DNA of 64,000 nucleotides. Origin: Echinococcus granulosus. Lineage: Eukaryota > Platyhelminthes > Cestoda > Cyclophyllidea > Taeniidae. The stretch is taken from positions 921,816 through 985,815 of the forward strand of contig NW_020170387.1 in the NCBI RefSeq assembly GCF_000524195.1, given 5' to 3'. The position numbers were made by a program, and so were the translations under genes. The notes under the pieces were generated by a model. That model was given only the letters and a program-made list of their open reading frames with translations. It was not told the DNA's origin and did no database searches. Positions 14,552-27,200 of the stretch are shown piece after piece (within the stretch, counting starts at the first letter, position 1; every line of letters begins with the position of its first letter).

Positions 14552-17500
14552 GGACCGTTCTTGGAACAGTGGATGTTCCTGTTGAGATGCTCGGGTTCAT
14601 TCATAAATGTCTTTGAAGCGGTGTGATTTGTCGTTTTTCTGTTTTGCACCATTGTTTTACGTGTGAATTATTATGCTATCTCCCTGAAGCTTCACTACTG
14701 GGTGTGAAAAATTGGAAATCTCGATCATGGAACTCCGCCTTCGCTTTTTGTTGGCGCCGGGGTCATCCAGTTCATTCCATTCCATTGTGTGCGGTGTATC
14801 CGTCTTAGGTAGCCCGCTCCATTTGTTTCGGGACGTCCGGCCTTTTGTGCATCTATTTTGGGTGTGTAGACAACTGGTCCGCATTTCTATGTCGAGCGGG
14901 CCGTGTGCGTTTGCAGTTAATCCTCGTATTTTCAATTCTGCACGTCGGGTGGCACTTTTAGTGGCAGGAGTGTCGTTTTTCACTGCACGGTTATCCCAAG
15001 GGGCTGGCTCATCTTTACCTGCGGCGGGCCGGTATCTCAACATTTGGTTTGAAGGGCTCAGCAGTTGGTCGGGCGCGTTTCCAAAAGTCGGGTGATGGGT
15101 TGATATCGGTAGTTGGGACTCATTACGATTTTTGACGTTTTCTCGGGAGTGGCGTTGTGTAGTGCTGCGGGACTCCATTTGTAGGCATGTGTCTGGCGTA
15201 GTTGTTTCAATTGCAGCTGAGAACGCCTAGATAGGGAGCAAGTGATATGCACTTGCATAAACGTTAATCTTCGGGTGTATTGTGGTTCTTCCCTTTTTTA
15301 GCTTTTTAGGAGTGGTTCAAAGCCCCATTATCTAGCACACATGTCTTTTGGGCGCGTGGGCCACCTAAATAGGAGTTCGTTTATTCAACGATGGCAGTGG
15401 GTCCTTNNNNNNNNNNNNNNNNNNNNNNNNNNNNNNNNNNNNNNNNNNNNNNNNNNNNNNNNNNNNNNNNNNNNNNNNNNNNNNNNNNNNNNNNNNNNNN
15501 NNNNNNCGAGTTATGCACCGCTGGTTTACCCATCACTTAGTATACCAGCACGGTGGGATACTACCCTCTGTGCAGGTAATTCGTTGAATCGTGGCAACAC
15601 CTCGCTACTGAATAAACATAAGTAAAGTTGCCAAACTATTCGTGGTCCATATGCCCTGTCGAGGATGCTGCTGATAGCAATGGGGATAGTGGTCGATATT
15701 ATCACACTGTACACGTATATGCAAATCTTCACTTCTAGTAATTTATTGGAATTATTCTGTGTAAGTGCTTATAATCTCTGTGATATCAACTCTTCGCGTT
15801 CGTATACCCGATTCGTACAACGTGAATAGGTATTGAATTCGTCACATGTATTCAAGGTGAACGTAGCGTAAATCTACCTCTTTTTAAACCTTTCTATGTA
15901 CAGAGGTGTCTGTCACCAAAATTGGGGAGTTATCATTTAGACTTATGCCTTGTATCAGCTTTTAGTGTGCTATTTTAGAAGACGCTCCACCAACACTTTG
16001 ACCCTAGTACAGTCAGTTTAATAAATGTGTTTTACTCGATTGTATTTATGGCTTTTCATGCGGGAACACTAATTCCAGAAAACTAAACTTTAGTAAGATT
16101 TTTACACCCCAAATAGTTAAGCCTATACCGCTAAGAGATCAGATTCGGGTAAGTCCAATGATAAAAATTTTCGCATTCCCATCCTAATGCGCGAATCCTT
16201 TTTCGGGGACTTTACATGGTTTTTTACCAATTTTGTGCGTAATACTATTTTACTAGTACCTTTTATTCAACAGACTGTTAATTTACCACTGGAATTTTGC
16301 GTGCGACCTTAACCTTATTTCTGTCTGCTCATTTGTTGCACTTTTGCTGTTATTTGCAACCTTTTATTTACAAAAGTCGACTCAGGCTCTTGGATATATC
16401 GTTTACAAGCACCATTTAAAACTTAAATAAAATTGGGGATCACGACGACCATCCTACGGTCTCGTCAGACAGTTTTCAAAGACACTTTTTAACTTCCTCA
16501 AGCTGCTCCTCGCTATTTCTTAAAACTCATTCTTTACGTTTAATAGCGTTCTTTTGTTAAATGATAGCATAGCTCAATTACAGACAACAGACAGAGCGGC
16601 TCACTTAGTCTTATGGAGCAGTACAGCCGATAGCACTTTTATAAAAGTGCCCCTTAAACTCCACACTGATGTAATTCATAATATTAATACAATGCACTTT
16701 ATTTTGATTTACAATAGTATACTCTAGGTTCTGTAATTTGAAACCAGCTCAAGCTCGTAAATGTGAAAATAGTTAGCTCAACAACTGAAATATTCTTCAC
16801 ATTGGCAGTGTTGCGAGTAATTGACCTCTTGTGAACACTTAAACGGTACTTATTATTTTACTTTCTTACAGCCTAAAAAAACTTAACTATGTTTTTCGCG
16901 CCACACAGGAACAGCAAGTTTCATTCTCTATGTATAGAGACCCAATAAATGTTCATTTGCGTTTTCATAACAGTGCGCATTAGAGTGTGTCTCATATCCC
17001 CGTACCATCTTCACGCCTGCTCATGGTATCCATCTCTTTAGGCCTGTAAGCGGTTTCCATGACGTTGCAAAATGTTGACGTAAACGTTAAGTTTTTTACA
17101 ATCACACTCTTACAAGTGAGAAAGAAGGTTGTGTACAAAGAACAAGGGGCGTAGATGCATTTGCTATAAGTATGGTCACCCAAACGGTTCTCATATAGTG
17201 TGGAAGTTTCATACCTCAAAACGAAAGAATTACATCTAAAATAGATGTAAATATGTCTACGTGTACTAGTGACTTAGAGCTAAATTTCAACTATTTTATA
17301 TTTGGGCATATGAACCAATACTGCTCTGCTCACAAATACCTTCCTCGAGGGTCAAAATGTACCTTACAAATTCCATTTTGATCACTAAGCTCGACTAATC
17401 CCATTATACTACTCTGTCAAAGGAATCAGACGATTTGTAAAGCACCATTATTGTACTTCATAATCAAGACATAATAAATACACTCGGATTTTCAATGTCA

Positions 17501-18989
17501 TCAATGCTCTTTCCTTTTTTGTTAATTTGCGATCAAGTTTATTGTATACGAAAAAAGGTAATCCTTGCATATAATTCAGCTATATACGCTGCAATTTTTT
17601 AAGCTAGCAACATGATTAATAACATACATACATGCATACACTTTTAGGTGGCAAGTGGGTAGGTTGGATCAAACACATGAACAGGAAAGTGCCATCGGAA
17701 AAACAGGGAATAAACAATCTCCAATTCTTAGCAAAATTTAGATCTTTTGTATAAACTCACATTCCTATAATGCATAATGTCCTTTATTAAACAATTGTCT
17801 TGGTCCAAGGGTCTAAAACCAGAGGTAGGAAGAAACAATGCCAGAAATGTTACACCAGTGGTAACGTCGGTGGACCTTCCTCCCTTCACAACGCACACGG
17901 ACCTCGACAAATGGCTCGTACACGTCAAATTTAACCTCTGATTCTATTCCTAACAATCAAAGTTACTTCCCCTGAGCTTTTTTCTACCATCGTAAAATTG
18001 GAATAGTTGCAGATGCTTACTTCGTAAAATTCTTTATCACACTGGCCTAAACCACCATCTTGCAGGAGGGATAGACGTTAACAAAAGGGTTCATTCATGG
18101 TGGTCGAAAATGGGAGGTGACGAGAGGTATGCACGGAGGCTAACAAACCTGAGAAAGCGTACTTTTCTTGACTTGCTGCCGTCAAGAGTGGTAGGGCGAG
18201 TCATCGCTCAGCTTAGACACGGTGTTTGCCCCCCGCACTATGATTGCCAAACTCCACAGCTCGCAGAGAGGAAGCATCAAGAGTTGGCAACGGTAGTGCG
18301 ATACATCAAAAGCAATGGCCGATGAAATGCAACATCATTCTACCGAAATCGTCAGCATCACTCGCCGGATTTAAATTAGCCCTCCTATTCCCTTTCGTGC
18401 CTGTTTTTTAGACGAATCCCCTGCCTTCCTGCAAACCCTGGGCGAATTAGAAAGACATTCATGAAATTGCATTTTTCACTCTGGTGCGAAGTTGGGTCGT
18501 TGGTGAATCTCAGGGCTTTCTCATTCTCCTGCCAAAAGGTTAGAATAGTTTCACCGTCTAACAAGCTACAATCAGCAAAATCAAAGAGATTGACCTAAGA
18601 CGAGAAAACATTTATGTGTTACTATAGCCAAAAATACATAAGTAATAAAATTCACCACATGTCCAGAATTAGCATGGAGTATAATCCTTAAGACTGATTT
18701 TCTACATAACACTAAACTTATTCTGGATTTTTCCGTCAGTTCCTTCTCCACCGACTAGGACGGTAAGGCCATGATAGTCTTTCTGTTACCAAAGAATTGT
18801 CGATGATATCTCCATTTGAAAATCACAGCAATACATGCAACCAACTTCGATAGCCTTTGTTCACACCTCGCTCACATCATCGACGATGAGAAGGAATTTC
18901 ATAGCCTGCATGTTAATTACACGAAGAGTTTTTAATGGCATGATTTTAAATTGAAAAGAACAAGCATCATAGAATATATGGTAGATAAT
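14552..18989. other. gene-poor region downstream of RPS5, with one assembly gap
   Basis: About 4.4 kb. The first 0.6 kb is G+C-richer and open on both strands (14712-15095 on +, 14657-15178 on -), but neither frame shows a domain. An ORF at 18110-18325 (+, 71 aa) lies just before the Ty3/gypsy relic and could be further element debris; I do not recognise it. Otherwise A+T-rich sequence with no gene that I can support. Confidence 0.6.
15407..15506. other. assembly gap (100 N)
   Basis: Exactly 100 N. This is the conventional size for a gap of unknown length, so the true distance is not known. Confidence 0.99.
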
Positions 18990-21560
18990 AGCAAGGCTAG
19001 ACCGATCTGGCAATCCCCCAGACACACCACCCCTCTGGTAGAGGAGGCAAACTGTCTAATCGACGAGGTTTTCTAAAACGGGATCATGAAATCCTCCAAG
19101 TAACTGTGAGCCTCACCGATTACTCTAGTAAAGAAGAAATACGAAAAGCTTTGTGTCGGAAGCTGAACTCAGTAACAGCGAAGGGCATTCTTTCCCTCTC
19201 CCAGATAAGAAACACGTTAGACCACCTCTGCGTGGGTCAAAGTGTTTCATCTTATTAGACTTAAAACTAATATAAGAAAGTCGAGATGACGGGAACAGAT
19301 AAGGGAATAGGGTGCAATCATATCCCCCTGTGGGCTAAATAATATCCTGATGATGTTTTTCGGGCTCTGCAGTGCAGGACTTACTATTCAACGACTTGTA
19401 AAAATTGCTCTGATTGGACTATTTTCAAAACTTTTGTGCTATACCTAGTCGACATAGCCGCTTTCAGCAAGGGTATTGTGGAGTGTTAGATCGCCTACAA
19501 GAAGCAAGTTTGACAGTGAGCCAGAAGACATGGCCATTTCTGCGGCGTACAATAAATTTTCGTGGGGCAAACTGCCTCTGCAAACGAGATAGCGGTTACT
19601 GAAGACCTTACAAAGGAAGGAGGACCCGGTTAACACCAGCCAGTCAGACGGAATTTCATTGATTTGGCGGGTTACTACAGACTATCTGTTAAAAGTTCAG
19701 CAAAAATTGGAAACTCGTCGTGTAGGATCGTAAAAATTAAACTAAAAAGAGTTTCAAAGACGAGGCATTTGAAGAACCAAAGCAAATGCTCTGCTCCCCT
19801 AATTTTAAACTAGCTGCTCCGCCATTCGTCCTGAACACTGATGCTAGTGATACAGCTACGGGTGGTATACAGTTACAAAAGAGAGGAAAAGGTGGAGAAC
19901 ACATCATCGCTTACTCGAGTACCAAACACAATAAGCAGATGATACAGATAAGTGAACGAAAGTTAATTACGAGGCCAGATGATTAGGTTGAAAACAATGA
20001 AAGAGGCAGACTGTTCGATGGCGCAATAGTATGAAGAACTGAAGCAGTACGATTTCATAGTACAGTGAAGAAAATGGAATACAAGTAGTAACACAGGTGC
20101 TTTATCACACTTTGGACGAACTCAGTAAGTATCAGTGACGAAATAGGCAATGTGCCGATCTCATTTCGGTTCGGGAGTACGATACATTCCTCACTACCGT
20201 TATAAACCAATAAAAGATTATGGTAAAAGTCGATGACAGCAGAAACGTCGTCATCAAGCAAGGTGATCAGAAGTACATGGCAGAATTGATTAAAAATATC
20301 CTCAGAGGAGGTCTAAGCATACCAAGATCGGACAGGAAAACCGTGGCGCTTAGTAGTTCCAAGTTCGTGCAAATAGTCCTCCAAGATTTACGTACGAAAT
20401 GAAGTCCTGTAGGAGAAAAGAAGATGCTAAACATCTGAGGCAAAAAATACTGTCGGTCTTCAACTACCAAAGGTGAACGCGTTATCTGCTGATTCGAAAG
20501 ACCTCACCTCACAGCGATCACATTAATTCAGTTTGCACCCACATGATTCCCAGGAGAGCACTTGTCGGTTTCTTACTGCTTGCACACAAAGGAAACTGGA
20601 ACACACCCACAATGGTGAATTAATTCACTAAATTTGCCAACGGGGGGCTCCTAATATCCCAAGGAGCTAAAACGGTGAAATCGTTAACACGGGTTTACGA
20701 GACTTTGCATAGCGATCAAGTTGCCAACTTTACGAAACTATCCAAAATTTGCGGGACCTTAAAGGCTTGTACGACATCTGACCATCCGCGGAGTAATGGA
20801 TAAGTGAATTGTTTAAGGATCTCGCTAAAGCTGTCCCCACGCAGAGTTGTGATTTAAGCTTAAGGTTGTGCCTTCCTGCGTATAGGGCTACACCCCATAC
20901 ACTGTTTGAAATGCTTCCAAGCAAGAGACGGTAATACTGGCTTAAACTTTATTACCTAATGTTGTTTAAATTAATTACACGGCTCCAGGGTAAGTGCTGA
21001 GGCTTAAAGATTAGACAACTGCTCAAACTCGCAGGGGAACAACTATTCCTACTGTACGCTGGACAAGTGTAACCATCCTAATATCTATCAGGGAGATTTA
21101 GTGTGGAGTTACCTCCCAGAAGTAAATTGTAAATTTCACCACTTTTGAAGCAAATGTGCATTTCGAGTTATAAAGGTCATCTCGCCAACATATTGCTTGG
21201 TCTACAATGCAGATTTCCACCCAAATTAAATGCGCCTTTGAAAAGTAACGCCGCCTTTTGAATACGTGAGTGAAGTCTACATACAAGGTGTAGAGAAAAA
21301 TGTAAACAGAAATGGCATACAAAGTAACATGTCCAAAGAAGGCATTAGGCACAGTGCTCCAAACAAAGAGGGGAATGCGTAGTACTTATTTGTTTAGATA
21401 CGAATTTGAGCGGCAAGTAGGCAATGTGGGTCACCCGCGCAAATAAAAGAATACTGCCAATTCTACGTTCCGACGATACGTAGTGGTTTTCACTGCCAAA
21501 TCTACTTGATCCAGGGGTCAGAAAAGGGAAAAGAAAAGAAAATATTGGGCACTATTAGAA
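18990..21560 (+). mobile_element. degenerate Ty3/gypsy retrotransposon pol relic
   Basis: Stops and frameshifts break every frame, but the order of pol landmarks on + is intact. At about 19010-19140 is the reverse-transcriptase start (TTPLVEEANCLIDEVF, then VKKKYEK). At about 19360-19500 are decayed 'FGL..A...FQRL', the YxDD region (YLVDIAAFSKG) and DRLQEA. At 19640-19690 is LAGYYRLSVK, the 'F.GL..YYR.FV' motif. At 19786-19986 is RNase H (NTDASDTATGGIQLQ, HIIAYSS). At about 20035-20110 are EELKQYDFIVQ and GALSH. At about 20600-20830 is the integrase core (LHSDQVANF, TTSDHPRSNG). I found no long terminal repeats or intact gag. A retrotransposon family known to be common in flatworms; this copy is dead. 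Confidence 0.85.
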
Positions 21561-21967
21561 GGCCCCTTCCGCAGAATGGGATTGGCTCATTGGCTTGCAA
21601 GTATAGAGGCAATCATTAAAAATTCTATGAACGAAAAATATGCAGACTAAGCACACAACTATAGTGGAAGTTGTTGATTTTGCCGCCATTAGATATTTTA
21701 AAATGAAGTGGATGTCATCTACTTAGGCTTTTATAATTTAGCAAATAAAATGGCAAGTATTTAGGAGGATTAAATAGTGTTGCAATCAAAGGATTTTCCA
21801 TCTGTATTTTCTTGTCATTTACGAGCAGCGTGTTTAAAGAGTTGTAATAAAAAAGATGTTTTACGAAAGCGCGCGTGCGCACTTTGATTGGTCTATCCTG
21901 GCTCTTCGTTGCTTCGCCGGGATCTCGATGAGGTCCGTCTTGGGAGTTGTCACTTTGTCCAGTGTTA
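21561..21967. other. short spacer before the LRR membrane-protein gene
   Basis: About 0.4 kb of A+T-rich sequence between the retroelement relic and the ATG at 21968. It should contain the promoter and 5' UTR of the gene that follows. No element is clear enough to name. Confidence 0.4.
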
Positions 21968-24089
21968 ATGATGGAGTGGAATAATCCCATAGTAAATATT
22001 TTTTTCCGTAATTATTTGTTACTAGGTTTTTGCTGTGACTACAGCTCTACTAGTTCAGCACTTATGTGCGGCATCCTTGAGCTGCTCAAACTACAAAGGC
22101 GCCTGTCAACTCTATCTTGACCAGAAAAGTGTTAACATCAATCGCAACCTTCTGAAAAATTGTCCTGATAGTTGCACCCGGTTGTCCATTATGTCTGCTG
22201 ATTCACTAAGCCGAACTGTCGAACAAAATGCATTCCAGAACTTCACCCAGCTTTCGTCCTTTTCACTTCACTTGAATCTGACCTCTATGCAAGGCTTTGC
22301 GTGGTTGCTCTATCTTAAGAACCTAAAACACCTTGATCTTTCGCGTTGCGGTCTTGTATCTCTGAATACAGCCGAGTTTACCACTGGATTCCCGAGTCTG
22401 CAAACTGTCGATCTCAGTTACAACAATTTGAAGTTTTTGCACCTACCTTTCTTGTCCGATGTGCCACGACTTCAGTATCTTGATATTTCATGGAATAGAT
22501 TTAGAAATTTTCCCAGTCTCTCATCTGATACTCTCGTTGTAAATATCGCAAATAATCCCTTGGAATGCACTTGTACCAATGTTCAGCTGAAAAATGAGGG
22601 AAATTTCCTAACATCGGACTTTATTTGCGCTCTTATTCCATGCCCATATTTCTTGACATTCAAAAGGGCTTTTTCGAATTTGACACTGTCTCCCCAAGTT
22701 GCTGAAAGTTTCCAATTTTCCTGCAATGTGGATGCCTCAAACTCTGTTGAATTTGGTGTCTTTTCACCCATTGGTTTCATTCCATCCCCTTCATGGGACC
22801 CCGCTATAAATGACACGAAAATTGCCCAATACGAGTATGTTGTTCTTCCTGTCCAACGACCCGTTCGAATAACTGTTCAGAGAACCACTCGAACTTCCTT
22901 TGTGACGGCGATCGACTACGCGCGCGGTCACCATAGTGGAGCATGGCGGTGTGCAGCCCTCTCCAATGGCGGTTTCCATCTTGACAACCAACCTTATACC
23001 GTCATAGTTGGCACCTGTATCGACCAGCTTTTCCTCACCACGACGATTCTTGGATTCATCGTCATGACAGTCACACTGGTTCTGGGTCTCATCATTGGAG
23101 GCGTTCGATATCTGGTGGAGACACGTTGTTTCAGACAACCCCAGTCTCATAAATTTTTTGTCCGACCCCTCATCGGCGTTATTCCAGTTCCCTCAATGCG
23201 GATAAACAATGCGACCTCTATGAAGGAGATATCGCTCAGTCAGCGGATCTGCCCCACCTGCTTGGTGCAACCAGCCTTTCTTTGTGGCTATTGCCTGTCA
23301 GTTCACGCTTTCGCAAATTTTGAGGTGTTACGCAGTGAAAAAGGCATTCTTGTGGAACCACCCCCGGAGTACAATCACAAAGATGATCAGTGCCTCGTCG
23401 ATGCATCCACCCTCCTCATTGCAGAATGCAGTCCCTCAGTGGAGCGTAGCGTTAATGACGATGGGGAGAACCGCATTGAAGCTATAGGTGATGACGATTG
23501 TAGTAAAATTCAAAATGAAATCAGGCAAATCCCTCACGAAAACGTGCTCAACTACGGTTTTCCCTCGGAGTTTTGTCATTGCTGCCACCTGGATATGCGT
23601 TCCACCGACGATGGTGAGACGTGGACATCCACGGCACTGCGCGATGTAAAACTAATCTTTCAGGATGAGCAGTTGGCACAGGAGTACACCGAGGTACTGG
23701 GGGTACTCCAGGCGGCGGCGGAATCGAATGACACGGTGACCTTCCGGGAAAGACTGGAGGAGTTCCGTGGCCGCTTGGTTCGTGACGTAGGTGCGCGGGT
23801 GCGGGTTGCACGTGACGAGATTGTAGCGCTGAAGGAGCGCTCCGCCAAGTCAGTGGCGCGTCTGAGGGACCAGAGCGGCGCAGTGGCTCAATTCATGAAG
23901 GCGGGTTTCTCGCAGGTGCGTGATAGCGTGCGCACTGTGGCTGAGATGTGCACCGGTGGTGGTGGTACCTGTGACGACAGCACTGCTGGTCAGGCGACCA
24001 TTGGACAGTCCATTTCGGTGGTGAGCATCTATAAGGACGAAATGACCAGAAAGCCCAAAGAGCGCTGCGTCTCTAGCTTTACCTTCTAG
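21968..24089 (+). CDS. LRR and Ig-like single-pass membrane protein, 695 aa, orphan
   Basis: Exon 1 21968-21991 and exon 2 22026-24089 join in phase 0 through a 34-nt intron; an in-frame stop lies upstream at 21929. The predicted start (MMEWNNPIVFAVTTALLVQ) is a signal peptide. Leucine-rich repeats occupy about residues 60-175 (LKNLKHLDLSRCGL, LQYLDISWNRF) and end in a cysteine cap (NNPLECTCT). An Ig-like segment follows (FSCNVD ... AWRCAA), with several N-x-S/T sites. One transmembrane helix lies at about 343-368 (LGFIVMTVTLVLGLIIGG). The cytoplasmic half of about 320 aa holds a CPTC...CGYC pair near residues 417-431 and a charged, coiled-coil-like C-terminal third. The layout resembles LRR-Ig receptors and adhesion proteins of animals, but I cannot name an orthologue. 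A possible ATTAAA poly(A) signal is at 24270. Confidence 0.85.
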
Positions 24090-24269
24090 CCGCAGCAGCA
24101 GCGTACAGTCTTATCCGTGACACCGTTTGTCTTTCGGTATAAAACGACTATCCGTGTAAAACTGTTTATTCCATCATTCAGATGTCCTCATATGTGATTA
24201 TTTTCCTTTAGCTAGTGTAATAGTTGCTGCAGGAAACAGCTGCATTGTGCAACATTTGTCTTATCTTTT

Positions 24270-24275
24270 ATTAAA
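24270..24275 (+). promoter_or_regulatory. possible poly(A) signal ATTAAA
   Basis: The common variant ATTAAA lies about 180 nt after the stop codon of the LRR membrane-protein gene. Position and sequence fit; nothing else supports it. Confidence 0.4.
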
Positions 24276-27200
24276 AACATATTACTGTTCTCCGTGTGTT
24301 TCAACATTAGGGAGTGTGGAATTGATCACTTTAGCTTTTTAATGGGGAGGGGAATAATTGTTTATCGCTTCTGGTTTGATTGGCTGCTCTGTGGTGGCGA
24401 GCGGATTGGTCGGATGGCGCTGAATATACTGTTTGACACCTAAATGAAGAGGGTATACTAGCCTCCTAAAATTATTTCTCTGTGAGCGGCGGTCACTGGT
24501 GATTTTGGAAAGCCGTTTTACCTTGTAGACCGGTTCACCTTCCTCCCTCAATGTTAATCCAACTCCTCATGATGAATTCCCAAAGAAGGCAATGTTATCG
24601 TTCTCACAACTAACAGTCCATTTTTCAACAATTTTGTATTGCATGTTAGTTTCAGCGAATACGGGTTTTTGCAAATCATCGAGAGATCTCACTTTTAAAT
24701 GAGTGAACTGACAATGCCGCAAAAATGATGCTATTCAATCAGTTCCCACGACAAATTCTATGCAGACGGATCCCCAACTCCAATTGCTTGCAACCAATTG
24801 TTGGGTGACTGACTATGCTGTCCCAGCAATATGTGATTTTTGACCATCGGCAAGTCCGCGTACTTTCAATTTTACAATAAACTGCTACTAGAATCGCCAC
24901 GAGCAGCCCTTGTGTTCGTCCTTCGATGTTGAACAACTTTTGCAGCATAACACCCTTTGGAAAAACCCGAAACGTAGTGATTGTGATTGATCTGCAACGT
25001 TAGAAATTGCCTTAGCAGCAGCATATTTGTCACTGGTTTTGACACAGTTAATAGCAAATAAACGGGATGTCATGTTGTCGCCAGTGAGCGGCAGCTACTA
25101 GTGTTAGTAGTATGCACGTATTGAGCCTTTTTTTAGGAAATAAAAGAAAATGAAAACAAAAAACAATAGTTTATATTAGCTGCGGCTTTCTCACGTTAAT
25201 TTGAATGATCCAAGGAGGCGTAGTCAAATGCGGAATGTGAATTCAAAGAACAAAATCTAGAAATGTGTATTCCTAGTTTTTCATTGTATCCATCGCATTT
25301 AGCCTATTATTTGTGGTAAATGATCACCTGGAATATACTAATGCATTGAGGGTAGGAACCCGCTTTGGGACTTCTCGTACGTAAGTAATCGGAAGGTCGC
25401 CTCAAAACACAAAAAGAGAGAATCCTAAATAATAAGGTACTGCCTCTTTGGCCAGTACGTGGCTTACATTATACGCTTGAAATTTGGATTATGTTCGAGG
25501 TGTAAATTAGAGTATTCCGGAGTCCGGAGCTCATACACTGAATCGTGGGACTCATTTCTAGACGAATAAAAGTGGGTTGCTATGGCAGTTGTTTAAATTG
25601 GCCTTTTTAAGAGTTTGATGCTAAAATAGAAAAAAATGTGGTTGGAAAGTTGGGCTTATCGACAAAACGCCAAAGGTGACAAACAACTCTCAAAATTGGC
25701 ACTCCAAAGCAGCACAAATATTGTTGACTATCTCTCTACCCCTAGCTTATTTGCAGAGGTATGACCCAACCGATGATTTCAACTAAATCCGGGATATTTC
25801 TATCCCAGATTCTGGACCAGTAAAATAGGAAACGTTGCTATCAAATAGCATAAGCGATCCAAAATGTGGCACTGCTACATATTTAAAATCATTTCAATCC
25901 ATTGCAATGCAGTTTGGACTAAATAAGGCTACAAAGGTGTGGCATTACCATTTGCCATTTTCGTTAAAAATAAACACATAGATTGGCCTCTCTACTGAAC
26001 ACTTTGCTCCTAAACCAGATGACTTTTCCCCCAAATTTGGTTAGTTTCGAAAATGCAAATTAACCTTCCATCGCGAACGGTAGCTACACCATCCTTGTCT
26101 TAGTCTAGATTTTTTCTGGAAACGGCTGTTTATTTGTAAGTAAACTAAGCACCATATATCAACACGTCTGTCACTGACTGGGATATCCAGACTGTGTAAG
26201 AAGGTGAACATCTACGAGTGCGAAAATCCCATTTAAAGGCTGCTTTTTTGTCCGAACAGATAACCGCAAATCCAGTAGTTACGAGAATAATATAAATGTG
26301 CATTGCCAAAGTTGGTGATATTTTACCCTAACCGGTGTCTCGACATTCATATAGCTCCACTCGGATGTACAATAGTGAAAATTACCATCGAACAGAAAAG
26401 TTGCGCTCTGGTGCGTACCCGTGGCGGTGCCAAATTAGGATCCACTTTTATAAATATTGCTGAATTAGCACGGGAAAATTTGGGAAATCGAAGTCAGTAG
26501 TTATCTGCCTATTTCAGCCAGGACTAGAAGTTCCCAGCTCCAACCTCTAGTGCGATGATTTTGTTGTTATTTACAGAATTAATTTAACATTTCCGTTAAG
26601 TGACTAAAAATACCATCGATGACTATTTGGAGTGAAATACAGGTAGGAAATTGGGTATACTCTTCCGCAGATCATGTTGGCTAGGAATCAACAACAGCAT
26701 TCATTGATAAAAAATGCAGTACAATAAATACTTTGCCCTTTAAAAGTTGGCAAAACATTTTAGAATAGTGCTAACTTTTGTAAATTAAACATTGTCAGTA
26801 TGTGCTGTTAGCTGTGATTATTTTGCAAAATGGTTAATCGCTTACTGTTGATGCGAATATAGTTAGCCTTAATATTAGAAGTGTGTGGCGTACTAGTTTT
26901 CACAAAATGTTATAATAATCAGAAAAGAGCTTATTAGTGCTTCATCTCTGAAGACCTATTCGATATGCATGGGACTTCAGGCTGTTGGCATGGTTCGGAG
27001 GCCAGTCCACTTGGCGAACGTGCAATGATGGAGTACCTCAGTAGCATCTTTGCCAAAACCGGGAGTTAATCAAACAACCAAAATGCAATATAGCTTTGAA
27101 TTAGACTCATTAAGTAGGTAGTACAGATGCACTACAAAAGATTCTGCAATAAAGAGCGTATTGTGTTGTAGTGGGCGAACATTTGGGTGTAAAGTCCACC

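Noticed and set aside
18110..18325. 71-codon ORF on + upstream of the Ty3/gypsy relic, considered as gag
   Set aside because: No CCHC knuckle or other gag landmark, and it is too short to assign.
22035..22037. GTG as the start of the LRR membrane protein
   Set aside because: A eukaryotic gene would not normally start at GTG. An upstream ATG exon with a 34-nt intron gives a better, in-phase signal peptide.
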